NCBI GenBank assembly: GCA_022113835.1
Contig: JAILWY010000006.1
Location: 3,348,001 to 3,412,000, forward strand
DNA from: Atopsyche davidsoni
Lineage: Eukaryota; Arthropoda; Insecta; Trichoptera; Hydrobiosidae
Length of the DNA: 64,000 nucleotides
Direction: 5' to 3'
The notes below the pieces were generated by a model. It ran no database searches and was not told where the DNA came from. It saw nothing but the letters and a program-made list of their open reading frames with translations. This document shows, piece after piece, positions 21,226-33,068 of this stretch. The stretch's first letter is position 1. Each line of letters begins with the position of its first letter. The translations under genes and the position numbers were made by a program.

Positions 21226-21760
21226 GCTACTCCGGAAGACTCTCGATCTGAAAAAGTAGTGCCTCGATAATTACTACAATCAAATAAATACAAATTCCCT
21301 CTCCATCTCTCGTGCGAATACGTGCAGCTGTATACTTTTTGAAGTTTGATTTATAAGGGAATATTTACTTCCTCGCATACTGATATCGATATCGCCGAAA
21401 ATACAATTGAAGTAATGTGAAAACAATTTCATACACACCATAAGCACATATAATATATATAAAATATAAACAAATTCACTTACCGGAGAACCAGAATCCA
21501 TAGATAGCATAACCATAGTAAATGTGAAAAAATATTCACAACTTATGGAGAATATGCGTTAAAATGAACCGGTTTAAAGGTTAAGATAATGGAAAACCAC
21601 AGATAAATGAAAACGTCAACAATGCTGAATCAAACAAATATGGATACGAGTCGACCGCGCCACGGCGGCGACAAGAGGCAACTAACCACCAGCCACGAGC
21701 GCCGGCGAAAGTCTCCGGAGACCTCAGAAGCCGGAGATCAGGCGCCGCGCCGACCCGCGC
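21226..21760 (-). promoter_or_regulatory. 5'UTR exons, intron and promoter of TRPA copy 2
   Basis: Exon 2 starts at 21,247 (acceptor TTTTTCAG) and exon 1 ends at 21,484 (donor GTAAGTG), giving an intron of about 237 bp. Exon 1 holds an ATG at 21,516 that opens a 17-codon upstream ORF. Read through the splice junction, it stops (TAG, 21,227-21,229) one base before the main ATG. The 26-bp segment shared with copy 1 lies at 21,647-21,672, at the edge of a GC-rich island extending to about 21,780. Confidence 0.6.
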
Positions 21761-21960
21761 CACGCCGCCCGACCTCGGCAGTCCAGAGTCAACAAGACTA
21801 CAGGATCCCTCGGTTTATCACTAGGACAACCGACCGAAAGCTTTATCACAAGTATTAATACAAAAATGCCATTTCTTGTAAATTGCAGCGGCTTTCAGTT
21901 CATATCGAAATGTTCTGCATATAAAACATGACTAATATTTTGTATTGAATACCGGTTTTA

Positions 21961-21979
21961 TAAAAAAAAAAAAAAAAAA
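21961..21979 (+). repeat. A19 homopolymer
   Basis: An uninterrupted run of A, just upstream (on the minus strand) of TRPA copy 2. It could be the tail of an old retroposed sequence. I see no recognisable element attached to it. Confidence 0.6.
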
Positions 21980-22479
21980 AACGATGATCATCTTCACTGA
22001 AGAGAGATCGAAGTAAGATCGAGCAACAATCCACACGTTTATGTTTGCGTATTTATCATAAGTATTAAAATATTTTATATTAGTCGTCAATTATCAATCG
22101 ATGTATCTGATATGAAGCTAATTTCGAGCTCTTTTTTTACCACTTCCCGGTTATAATTTTTTCGTTCGCTCGAATTAAACTTTACATAATTTATTTTTTT
22201 AATAAAAAGAGTGAACCGTTTTGTTTGAACTTTTAAAAATTAAGCTTAAAAAAACATTTCATTATTTCGGATGAATTTTGGGTTCGAATAAAATATATAA
22301 CTAATTTCCGTAAACAACTAACAAATTAATCTTTCAGATCTACCGGAGATGTCGATCTTCTTCTTCTCTTTCAATTTCGATCACATGTGAGCACGACGAA
22401 ACAGAGGGATCTTGCTGAGCTACATCATTACGCGAACAAATTTAAAAACTAATACACGTGAAATAAAATAAAATTTAAC

Positions 22480-22780
22480 GTATTATTTATAACACGATAG
22501 CTAAAATAAATATTCCTTAATGTCACTCAGCATCAGAGAGTAAGTAAAAGTTACCAAACGAACACTATGTCTTGTGGTTTACTTTGTAGTGTGCGAAAAA
22601 TTCACAAGTAGAAATTAGTCTGCGTTATGACGTCACAAGTGGAAAATGTCATTTGATTTGATTTTTATCTTATCTAGAAACTCGTTAAAATAAAGATAGA
22701 TATTTTGCTGCGGTGATTTTTTTGATGTAAGTGGGCATAATAAAGTTTCAAGTTCATCCAGTTATGCTCAGAAGCGTATA
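22480..22780. promoter_or_regulatory. Conserved non-coding block upstream of TRPA copy 2 (CRE plus double GATA)
   Basis: This is the paralogous counterpart of 16,250-16,560. TGACGTCA is at 22,628-22,635 and the tandem GATA site TTATCTTATCT is at 22,665-22,675. The spacing is 37 bp from CRE start to GATA start, against 45 bp in copy 1. It lies about 1.4 kb upstream of the start codon. Similarity fades near 22,780, which probably marks the end of the duplicated unit. Confidence 0.6.
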
Positions 22781-23749
22781 CTAGACGTACGAGCGGTATT
22801 TCAAAAGATAAGTATGTGTTTTTTTAATTTTAACTATTATACAATATTACTGTTAAGAGGTGAGAGCTAGAGGCGATAGAGACGTTTTTGTTTTTTTTTG
22901 GGTTACAAGCCCAAAAATCTAAATTTTCTTTCTTTATAAAACTGTGTAATTTCGGTTGAATCATATGATTGATAAATATATTTTACAATTTACTAATAGT
23001 TAATAATTTACTATGTAAACGAAAAGCCTATATTACGAACGTGAAGAATAAAAATATTTTACAGCGTTATCTCAATAGTTGCATATTTAAGGGAACTATT
23101 TTTATTAACTACTCTCTTAATAAAGTTTTTTTTGTTTAAAGAAAACCCAAAAAAAATCTAAGAGGGAAAATAAAACAAATTATATAAATAGAAGTTCTAT
23201 AATTTATCAAATAAGAACCAAACCTAAAAATATTCAATTTCTAAGTAAATATCGCATTACCTTTTTTTGCTATCGCGAATATTTTATTCAGTTTCCACTT
23301 TAGGCAATTAATGTCTCGCTCAGTCAATATGCTCAATTTAATTCAGATTTAAAACACTAAAATGAAAAATTATCCTTTTTCCGGATCACATCAATTATTA
23401 TATTAAATACCTACATAAATATTTTCCATATGACCGCTCGTACGCACTGCAGCGTGAATTTAAACTGGAATACAAACCGAATACAGGCTAAAAGGTAGTT
23501 CAATCCGAAGTACAATAAAATGATATATCTATTATTTTTCAGAATATCTCACGTCATTCAGTCCGAATAAATGAAAGTCTACTATCGTATCAGTTGAAAA
23601 TATAATGTAATAAATACAATTGTCCTAGTACTCTTTCCAAGCGAAGAAAACCCTCCAGGGGAAAAAATATAATTACATAACTACTGTGAGTTTCTCCAGG
23701 CCGCGATAAGTGCTGGTTGGAAAAACAACCTGCATAAAACAAAAACAGC

Positions 23750-24135
23750 CCACAAATAATAGAGCATGTCTGAGGCGTCTGCGGAGAGGTCTGAGGCGGG
23801 TCCTAGAGAAGGCGCGAGGCACCGCTCCGGCCACCGGTGGCTCATGAAAGAAGATGCAATTTAGTGGCGAGGTATTAATAGACAGGAATCGTGTCAGCCG
23901 CTCCGCTCCGCTCCGGCCGCGCGGGACTCGCGGGTCTCGCGGGACTCGCGGGACTCGCGGGACCAGCCGTGAAAGCTCAAACTTGACCCCGAGCGGGAGA
24001 CTTGCACTTGCACCGGACGAAATGGACACGCACTCGCTCGCACAATGGCTCACTCGCCTCGCTCGCCTCGGCTGCCAGGACCTCAAGGACACTCGCCAGG
24101 GACAGCTACCGACTGAAGGATGCGACTACATTTTA
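23750..24135. other. CpG-rich island with 9-bp tandem repeat
   Basis: A GC- and CpG-rich island in AT-rich DNA. Positions 23,928-23,963 are four tandem TCGCGGGAC units (one with a T substitution), preceded by a partial unit. Open frames cross it on both strands but are of repetitive composition (RGTRGTRG). It may be a distal promoter or a regulatory CpG island. No gene can be assigned. Confidence 0.45.
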
Positions 24136-27100
24136 CTCCTACCGTGAAGATATTGAAGAACGTGCTTACACGTCATTTTTATTAATAATATGTAAAATTA
24201 CGCGTAGAAAGAAATATGAAGAAACATCTTTTAAGGTAGTAAATTGTGTAATTATTTGTTTTTTAATTGATCGTACATTCATTGTTATTTTAAATCAATT
24301 ACTATTGAAATGATAAAATTCCACAATTTTCATTTCTTCGAAGCAAAACAATATCATAATTTTCATTGTTATTTCAAGGAATTATTACATAATTTTTGTT
24401 AAAAAAAAAAAAAGTAAAGCGATGATTCAACAGGCTATCGGTTTATTTGCACTTCCCAATCCGCACACTACCAGTAGGATATAGTAATGACAAGTACAAA
24501 TACTCCCAGGAACAGTGAGTAAATAGTAAGTATATACCTACCTTACACTGGTAAGGTGGAATTTCCGACCTGTATTGAGTCATGGTTTTGGATTTTGTCT
24601 ACCGGTGACTACTGCGGAAATATCGTTGGTTAAACACTATCATTAATGAAATCCTCGTCCGTTCTCGCGAGCATGATACACATGCTCTGGCCTTCGTGAG
24701 TATGAGGAAGAAATTATTTTAGATATTGGAACCTGAATTTTAAGTATTGCTAATTTTAAGTAAAAAACATGCTGTTACATCTGACATGGTGATCATTAAA
24801 CCGACGCTGTCAGATCTGCAAGATATACACGGAGCAGATCAGCGAAGTCTGATAAGGCGTTAGATCAAGAATTCACACACGACATACTTCTTTGAAAAAA
24901 AAATTGTTATGATACAAAGAGACCACAGTTGATGATCATCGGATCTTTGAAAATGCAAAATCCGTTGAAATTTTTCTTATGAGAAACCTGGCTACAAATT
25001 ACAAAAATTTATTTTTAATGACAATATAACTACAACCACGCAAAGATACTCCTGAAAACGATTTATAAAAACTCATTCTATCTCATATTTATCGAATGTG
25101 GTTTTTCTAGATTAAACTGTATTTGAATATGTTGGAGATGAAATACATTTTTTTTGCTCTGTCTTTGTAATTAATCGAGTAGACTATGAAATCTAAATAT
25201 TTGTCAAGTATAAAATAAACAGTAGTAGGCATATTTGCTCAATTACGAGCGTATAATAAACTGAGCCGCAAAACTCTGGGGGGAAACCGGTCTTGTCCAA
25301 AATAATCGGTACTAGAACAATTCAAAACTTTTGTTACATTTAACCTTGGAAATGACATGCTAATGTGTACTCAAAAAAATTTACATAGATAAAAGTGTGA
25401 TTAAAACTGACAATCATGTGAACACTCGCAAAATCAAGCAGGCGTAAAAAGGCAGCGAATATTCAACGAGTCAAAAAAACAACTATTTTTGATACTCTAT
25501 CCCAGCGAAACAGAACAACCGAGTAACGAGTATATATACAGGGCGTATTCTGGTTGACCCAATGAACTTATAAATAAATAAATAAAATCTTAAGCATAAC
25601 TAAATGTTTGAACTTTTTGTCACTGTGTCAATTTGAGTTCTTTCACCCTTCGTCAAAACCAGTTATGCCAAAACGGTCCAAACACGTTTTGCCGATGCAT
25701 TTATAGGGCGAAATCATACTCACTCTCGCTCGAGCGGTGGAATTGGAACCCATTCAGTTTGTTTACAGTTAATGCACAAAATTCTGCCTTGAATATAAAT
25801 GATGTCGGATTCGTTTTGTACGAACACTTCAATGACTAACAAACTACAAAGTATTTATAAAAAAAATACTCATCTTTATTTTAATTAAAAAATATATATA
25901 TATTTCAAGACGGTATGAGTCTTAACGACGACCGTTAATTAATTATATTTGGTGTTTGAACATTTTGAACCGATAGCTCATTGTTTAATTATGATCTCAA
26001 TCAAATCTAAAAACAATACTAAAATATATATACATATATAAACAAAAGGTAGTTTCCTCTGGGATTTGCTTCCAGCAAGGCAACATTGTTGTAGCAAAAT
26101 TAATATTTTACACTGTTTACGGAATTGATGATGTACGAATTCTCATTAAAACTATGAAACGAACTCAGCAATATTACCACTCAGTTATGATAATAAGCTT
26201 CACATAAATATTTGGCTACTTTCAAGATAAAAAAATATATAATTGATATGAAGTCACAGTCAAACAATCGTGACCAGCAATTGTCCATTGTATCTTATAT
26301 TTTGATAATTGAAACGAGAAATCTCACGACGTATTTGCTCGTCTGTATGACCTCAGGCATGACCTATCCCGCCGCACCTCTAGAGCTCAATCCAGGGTGG
26401 CTCTAGACACCTGTAAGAACACATCGCCGTTTATCATTCATCTGATTTGTTCTGTGTCTATACCACAAAGGTTTTTAAACATTTCCACATACGTACCATA
26501 AAATAATTTATATAATGTAAGCCTTCCGGAATCAGCGGATAGAATAGTTTACAGCGCTTATTGCCGAGTATCACGTTCGATAAATCCGATGATATTAAAT
26601 CACACGCCACGCAGAACTTTGATTGTCACGTGTTCTAAAAGTTTCCCGAGAAACGTCATCATACGCTAATTCAATCCTCAACGTCTACAACATGGGGTTG
26701 TTCAGCTGTGGACACCCCAAGAAACGTGATGGAGTCAGCAGAATTCACGAAGAAGCTATATTAGGCTTTATATCAAACCGATGAATATACACAAACGTAA
26801 ATTTAACGTATACAGACGAGGTACTTGGTCACTACGCCATTTTTATGTGTGATAAATTTTAATTTTTTTATATTATAATTAAAGGCATTTCGATTTGTCC
26901 ATTCAATTATTTAATATTTATAAATGATGAATTGCACAAAGGCTACAGACGTACATACCATCAATACCTGCGAAAAGGCCAACAGGTTGTTTCGAAAATA
27001 TATAAAAAATATACACATGTAGTCATTGAAAACTAAGATTGAAATTCGACAGAAGAAAAAATAATAATCGCGAATTAAGAAATCAAATAGGTTTTATAAA

Positions 27101-29084
27101 CTATTACACAAGTCTATAATTGTTGGAGGTCATAAATAAATTTAATTTAATTGACGAAAGGCACTTGAGAAAACTGAATAAATATGCATCCCGTTTTGTT
27201 TTACTAAATATTATTATTAATAATAATATACTTCAGCAAATATGTTTTTTGTACGTTATTTATAAGAATGTTAAATGGTATAATATTTAAATCTAACTAT
27301 TACGTTATAATTTTATACTATTTGGTACAGCACAACGACTATTGCGACGTTGACATATGTGGTTTAAAATTGCCCTGTTGCTAAGTGGCAGGTTTGAAGT
27401 CATTTTTCAGTAAAATCCAAATCTTCACATGGATTTTTTTGTATGACGGCTATTTAACGGATGCTGAGGTATTTTATTGTCTTTTTACATGCCTGCGTGA
27501 CGTTTTTTCAAATGTGTTATTATATATTTTTTTGAGTTATGATACAAATTATGATAAAACTGGTGGATGGTTACCTTTGTTTATGAAACTAATAAATCAA
27601 TTTAAAAAAAACATAGAAAAACCACAATATATAATACTTAGATGGCCGTTTCTCGGCACTGCGCTAAAATATAAGCGGAAAACGCGGCAATAAAGCCAAT
27701 CAGCAGAAAAAAACTATCTGCTCGGCGAATTGAATATAATGAGTCCAGTTCATGACAATAATAATATAATGGCTCGGTATGCAATTGGCAAACGCTCCTG
27801 TATTTAATTTGCAGTGATTATATATTAATAAAGTAGTTTTTATGGAATAAAATTATAAACAACCATTGTATAATGCGGTTCAAAATACTACACCATCTTC
27901 ATACATATGGCATGAGAATTAAAAAACAAATAAAAATACGTCAATGTTTTATAATAGTATAAGATTATCAAACAGTATATATATACTCATTTTTTTAAAC
28001 CACAGAGCCTTGTTGTGTTGTGTTATTCTTAGATATTATCTGATTTTATCTTCACTTCATGTGTGGATCGTTAACCATGTTATTCATAACGAATAGTTTT
28101 GTTTTAAAATGATGTAAAGTTTTAATTAGACTTGTGATAAATACTACATTTATATGTTTAATAACATTGCATGTGTCTCATGGAGAATAACAACGTAATT
28201 ATAAAAAAAAAACTACAACAAAAGCGTATAATTCATAAATAAAACACGCGATACATCAAATACTATACTTTAAATATTTTTATGTCAATTTGGTAGTATT
28301 TGAGGGCGTAATAAATAAATTAGAAAAAATATAAGCTCATAAAAAAACTAACGTACATCATATTTATTAATGGCAGTGTAGTCTTCCACGAAAAAGATCT
28401 ATAATGGTAATGACGTCTTTACATTCCGAAACGTGAAGAGTTACAGCACTGAGCTCCACAAGCTCCACCTGCATACCAGAGTGGTTGGAGTCACCACTCC
28501 TCGACTGAGATGACCCGTCCTGCCGGGGGAATCCCAAACAGGTTACTCAGCCTATTTCGGTGTGATCAAATTATTTCCAAGTACGAAAAACCGGGATCGC
28601 AGCTGCCGAAATAAAGTATGTTGCCATTACAGTGGCTCGATACCACTTGGTGTACGAACATTTTATTAATTTTGGTAATTCAAGGCGAGAGTTACTATTT
28701 CTATTCTTTTCATATTAATTACATCTTAATTATAAACCAAAATAAACATTATTATGTGATGTGAATGAAAAATGATGATATATCAACATAAAACTGAAAC
28801 TGCATACATTTACATATATTATTTCGTTGAGAATGATTGATTAGTTTTTTAAAACATGTATTCGCTTGCAGTCTTGATCAGATTCATTCACCAAAACAAA
28901 TATAACAATGGTTTAGTGACGTCATAGCAATGACATAGTCCGTTTGTATGTTCATTGGTTTTGAATCTCTTCGGGATTAATTATAAAAGCATGACATACA
29001 TATATCTGCCTTAGTAATCGACTAAATAAAGATACACCACAAATCTACATTTTATAAATTTTTCTCATTAATCTCAAGTTATAT

Positions 29085-31585
29085 TATTGATTTTTTGTGA
29101 AGACCGTCTCACAGGAAGTACGATTTTGCCTATACGGGTTTGATTGTCATTATCAATCTCATGTTATTATTTACTAGATAGCATGTAATGTGTATGAACA
29201 CCGACGAAAACGTCACAAATTATTAATAGCAAAAAAAATCTTCGTTGCATTCATGCCAACGGTCGCTTGACACGGGCAGGTCAATTATTGCGTTCGTGGA
29301 CAGTGCGCGAGGTATGCGGCAGAAGCGGTGATTCACGAGGGCCGAGGCACGCGGCGCCGACGTGCGATGCACTGCCTGCAGAGGCCCGCCGGCTCCATTG
29401 CGGCCGGTCAAGAGTTCAGGACAACCGGACTGCCCGGAGCCTCTGGTTAAAAGAAACCCCCGATTCAGGATCTGTGCCAACGAGAGGCGCAATGTACTTA
29501 TGGTACGTATAAAAAATATATACTAATTCCGTTACTACCTACTGGTTATATTGATATGAATAACTTTAATATTTTTGGTTGGCGTTTTTAAGGTTGGCGA
29601 AACCGGTCACAAATTAAAACCAACATGTGGAAAATCACTCAAGTATTTTACTCAAAAATATTGAATTTTATGAACAACTTTGTCAATCAGCTACGGAATA
29701 CAAAGGGTGGAGCAAATGTATATTTTTTAAGTCGACACTTACATTAACTACAAATTATATTCAACAGTGAATATTCGCCGTAGGCCTCTTCAAGCAAACG
29801 ACGTGCTTCACTTCAGCTGCATTTTTTTTTCAAGTTAAAGCAAGGCTTCTTCCCGCAAATGCTGTTTTTTTGGCACAAAACTCGACATCTTTATTGTTAG
29901 AAAAAATATTTGTGATGGTATTATTAATGATTATTGTTGAAAGATGTCTAAGCTATAAAAAAAACACAAGTTTGGACATGTATGTCGACTACATGTGTCG
30001 ATAGCGCCATCTATGTGTGAAATCTAAAAACTTAGTTGCGCACCTAGTAAATCAATTGTACAATCAAAAACCATATCGAATTTCACAAATAAGCTTTGTA
30101 TGGCACTTTTAAAAAGAAGACATATTTTTTAAAAATTATTATAACATTATAGTTGGTGTGATCTTTGGTGTGTTACTTTGTTTTTTTTATATAATCAAAC
30201 AGATAATTAAATTAAAAATGTATTACTATGTTTTTTAAAAAATAATATTCAGGTGTACAACTGCCTGTTAGATGTTTTAAAACATCACAATAACGTATGG
30301 ATTTCAAACGAATTAGTTACAATAGTAAACTTTGAGTCTAATTTGCATTATTATAATTGTGGTAAAGAACCATTAAAAAAACGGATTAAATGATTCAGCC
30401 GGAGGAGTACCGATCCGTGACTACGATACCAAAGCATTGGACCAAGGATATCTAGGCACCTAGGCATAGCGGTACCGGCCAAACCCGAGCATGGAGACTC
30501 AGATACTTGAAGCTCCTACATAACTTGAGGTATACCATTGTTAATACCAGAGACTGATTGCACACAAATTAACATATTTATATTATTTGATTAAACCAAA
30601 ATACTTATCACATATTTTCAAGGAGCTATGCTTTCAATTTAAAACACATTTCATTTATATTTTATTAGTTATTAGTTTGGTAGAACTGATATTTCTAAAA
30701 CTTCTAGATTCAAGAGTATACACTGTCAGTCACCTAATAAATTAATTAAAAAAATAGTGACTGAATGTGCTAATCCAGTCTGTAACATTTTTTTTCAAAG
30801 CTTTATTACATTAGACGTAAACGGTCAATTCTTCCCCACAAACATTACATCTACCTAACGCACGTGTGATTTTAAAACACTATGTCTGTCTATGTATGTG
30901 TCTTCTTGGTACACCACACCTTGGCATAATTTTGCACAATGTTTGACGTAAACGCGGGTACGAATAGTGCCACGGGCGTGTCTTTGAAGAAAGTTGAGCA
31001 AACATAGTTACAATCCTGATCGAAACGGGCAAGGCAGTCGTGGGATGTTGCAATTAGAATAGTGATTTTACTCACATTTCCTCTTACGGAGGCTTTGTTC
31101 GTCACCTTTCCTTGTGAGAAAGAATGAATTATAATTCAATTTTATACCTACGTATCCCACATACAAGCTAGCGCTGAATATGTCTTACGAAACAATTTTC
31201 GCACTCTAGCGCCTACTAAACTTTAGAGTATAGACTTTTTCGTTATTTTTTTTTATAAACTGTTATTGTTATAAAGTTATAAATTAAAATCTGTTTCAAT
31301 TCGTTAAAAATATTTTTTTTTTTTTAAATCTTACCATTAGTTGTAACGTTTAAGTACATTTTTTCAAATATTGAAAAATGATTAAAGAAACTCTCAGAAA
31401 AATATCATCGTGATTTGTGTGGGATTCGAACCCACTTCCCCAAGCTTACATGGCCGGTGCATTAACAATTATGCCAACGAATCACTATTATTTGGCAAGA
31501 ATTTTTAACAATCATATCCTATAAGTGAAACAACGTACTTATTATGCCAATTAAATATTGAGACGGTCTTCACAAAAAATCAATA
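29085..31585. mobile_element. Candidate 2.5-kb element with 27-bp inverted termini
   Basis: Positions 29,085-29,111 and 31,559-31,585 are exact reverse complements (TATTGATTTTTTGTGAAG at the outer part, ACCGTCTCA inside). TA dinucleotides sit at both outer edges, so a TA target duplication with 25-bp termini is possible. The interior has no recognisable transposase. It contains one copy of the ACCGGTTTCGCC repeat, the GC-rich island at about 29,240-29,480 and the tRNA-derived unit near 31,380. It could be a non-autonomous DNA element, or two separate copies of a short repeat in opposite orientation. Confidence 0.35.
31375..31515 (-). repeat. tRNA-derived repeat, single copy
   Basis: A diverged, single-armed copy of the unit that forms the palindrome at 4,902-5,293. 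On the minus strand it contains the B-box GGTTCGAATCCC, the GCACCGGCCATG segment and the ATGATATTTTTCTGAGAG downstream flank. Several indels relative to the palindrome arms disrupt the D arm, so it is not a functional tRNA. Confidence 0.65.
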
Positions 31586-32936
31586 GTATATTAGTTGTAA
31601 CTTTCATATAAAAGCTTAAATCATTTAAATCGAGATGCCACGAAGCAAACAGGAAATTTTTCTTGCATACGTTCGTAGCATATGCACGAGTACACGGACA
31701 ATTGGTGAGATTACGACACGAGCGGTGTCCCCGGCGCTCTCGGACACGGAACATCGTTGCTGAAGATGCTGTGAGGTCTAACAATGGCTAATTCAAAGTG
31801 AGAGCATCTGAAAAATATTTATCCTGCTAAAAATAACTAGAAGAAACAATTATCGAGGTATAGACAATAGATAGTGGTAGGGAATCGGATTAAACCATTT
31901 TATTTTTTCAGGTGGTAGAGGTGTTAAAGTACATATGAGTAAATACAAAATAAATATAAATTATGGTTTTAAAATAAAGTTTCACCTTCGCGATGAGTCA
32001 CTGGACATAATCTACTCGCATCAACATTAGATGTGTAATTCGGAGTGTTGGTCAAAGACCAGTGAGGAGTGATCCCTTGTAGCCTCGGTAGGGATATTAG
32101 TGTAATAACGCTGACATCCCGATCGCTCGTCCTCGGCCGTGAAACCGGACCGCGGCCACTGCAGGGAGGCGCGGAGTTTCATTGCCTCGGACTTCTGCGT
32201 CGGATCCACTCGGGACCCGCACCACTTTAAAACCATTTTCCAACGAAAAATTTGCCCTAAAACCCCTAAGATACGTGATAGCTCAAACCTATTCTATACC
32301 CATATTTAATAATAATAAATTACTTAATATTGCTAGAGTCCTTCTTTAACAAAAAAAAATGTTGTAGAGGTACAAGATAGTTTCGTTTTTCATTAAAAAA
32401 ATAAAATGATGACTGTAAAACATTATTAAATCTATTAGCAGTTAATCTGTGCTTTTCTTAAAAAAACTATCTATTAAATATAGTCGGTAATAAAAATAAT
32501 GACATTGTAATTTTGTGATAATAATAAAAAACGGTAAATTACTATATTTTTTACAAAATGGTGGATTTATTCCATATTTTAATAAACAATTTTAAATTAA
32601 AACTATCTGTAATATCACGAGAACACAAACATTAAATATTCAATGATCCTTAATTTATTTTATTCAGATATCCAAATAACAATAAAAACTATTTCATCGA
32701 ATGGCCGTACAGCACATAAAAGTAAATCAATGACGCACAAAGGCCACGAATTAAAAAAATCGCCCAAAAGTTATTAATAAAAACTAATAACAACCACGAA
32801 CGGTAGCTGCATCTAGGAGAGAAATCGCTCGGAGCAACCACGAGGAAAAAATATAAAATCGATTTACATCTAAGGCTTGCCCTCTTTAAATATAACCTTC
32901 ATAGCAACACATTGCTATTTAAGCAGACGCATTAAC

Positions 32937-33068
32937 TCATAGGTCATAGACTGGTTGCATAAACTCGAGATCCTTCTCGATGTGTCGTTGATCCGACTTG
33001 ATCCTGAGTGTACCATTATTTTTCTGGTCACGGTCCACGGTTTCGTCAGCTGGCAATTCATCCGCCAT
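32937..33068 (-). CDS. Possible small ORF (43 aa) with TATA box
   Basis: ATG at 33,068 opens a 43-residue frame, MADELPADETVDRDQKNN..., ending EFMQPVYDL and TGA. A canonical TATA box CTATAAATAG (minus strand, about 33,113-33,122) lies about 45 bp upstream, so a transcript would have a very short leader. The peptide is acidic at the N-terminus and has no signal peptide or known domain that I recognise. It sits in a GC-richer island inside the giant mRpS9 intron, on the same strand. No polyadenylation signal is close. It may be a real microprotein, the first exon of an unrecognised gene, or chance. Confidence 0.3.
   Translation of the reverse strand: MADELPADETVDRDQKNNGTLRIKSDQRHIEKDLEFMQPVYDL

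Noticed and set aside
27385..27693. 102-codon plus-strand ORF.
   Set aside because: It begins at GTG, not ATG, is AT-driven with hydrophobic low-complexity sequence, and has no splice sites or family match.
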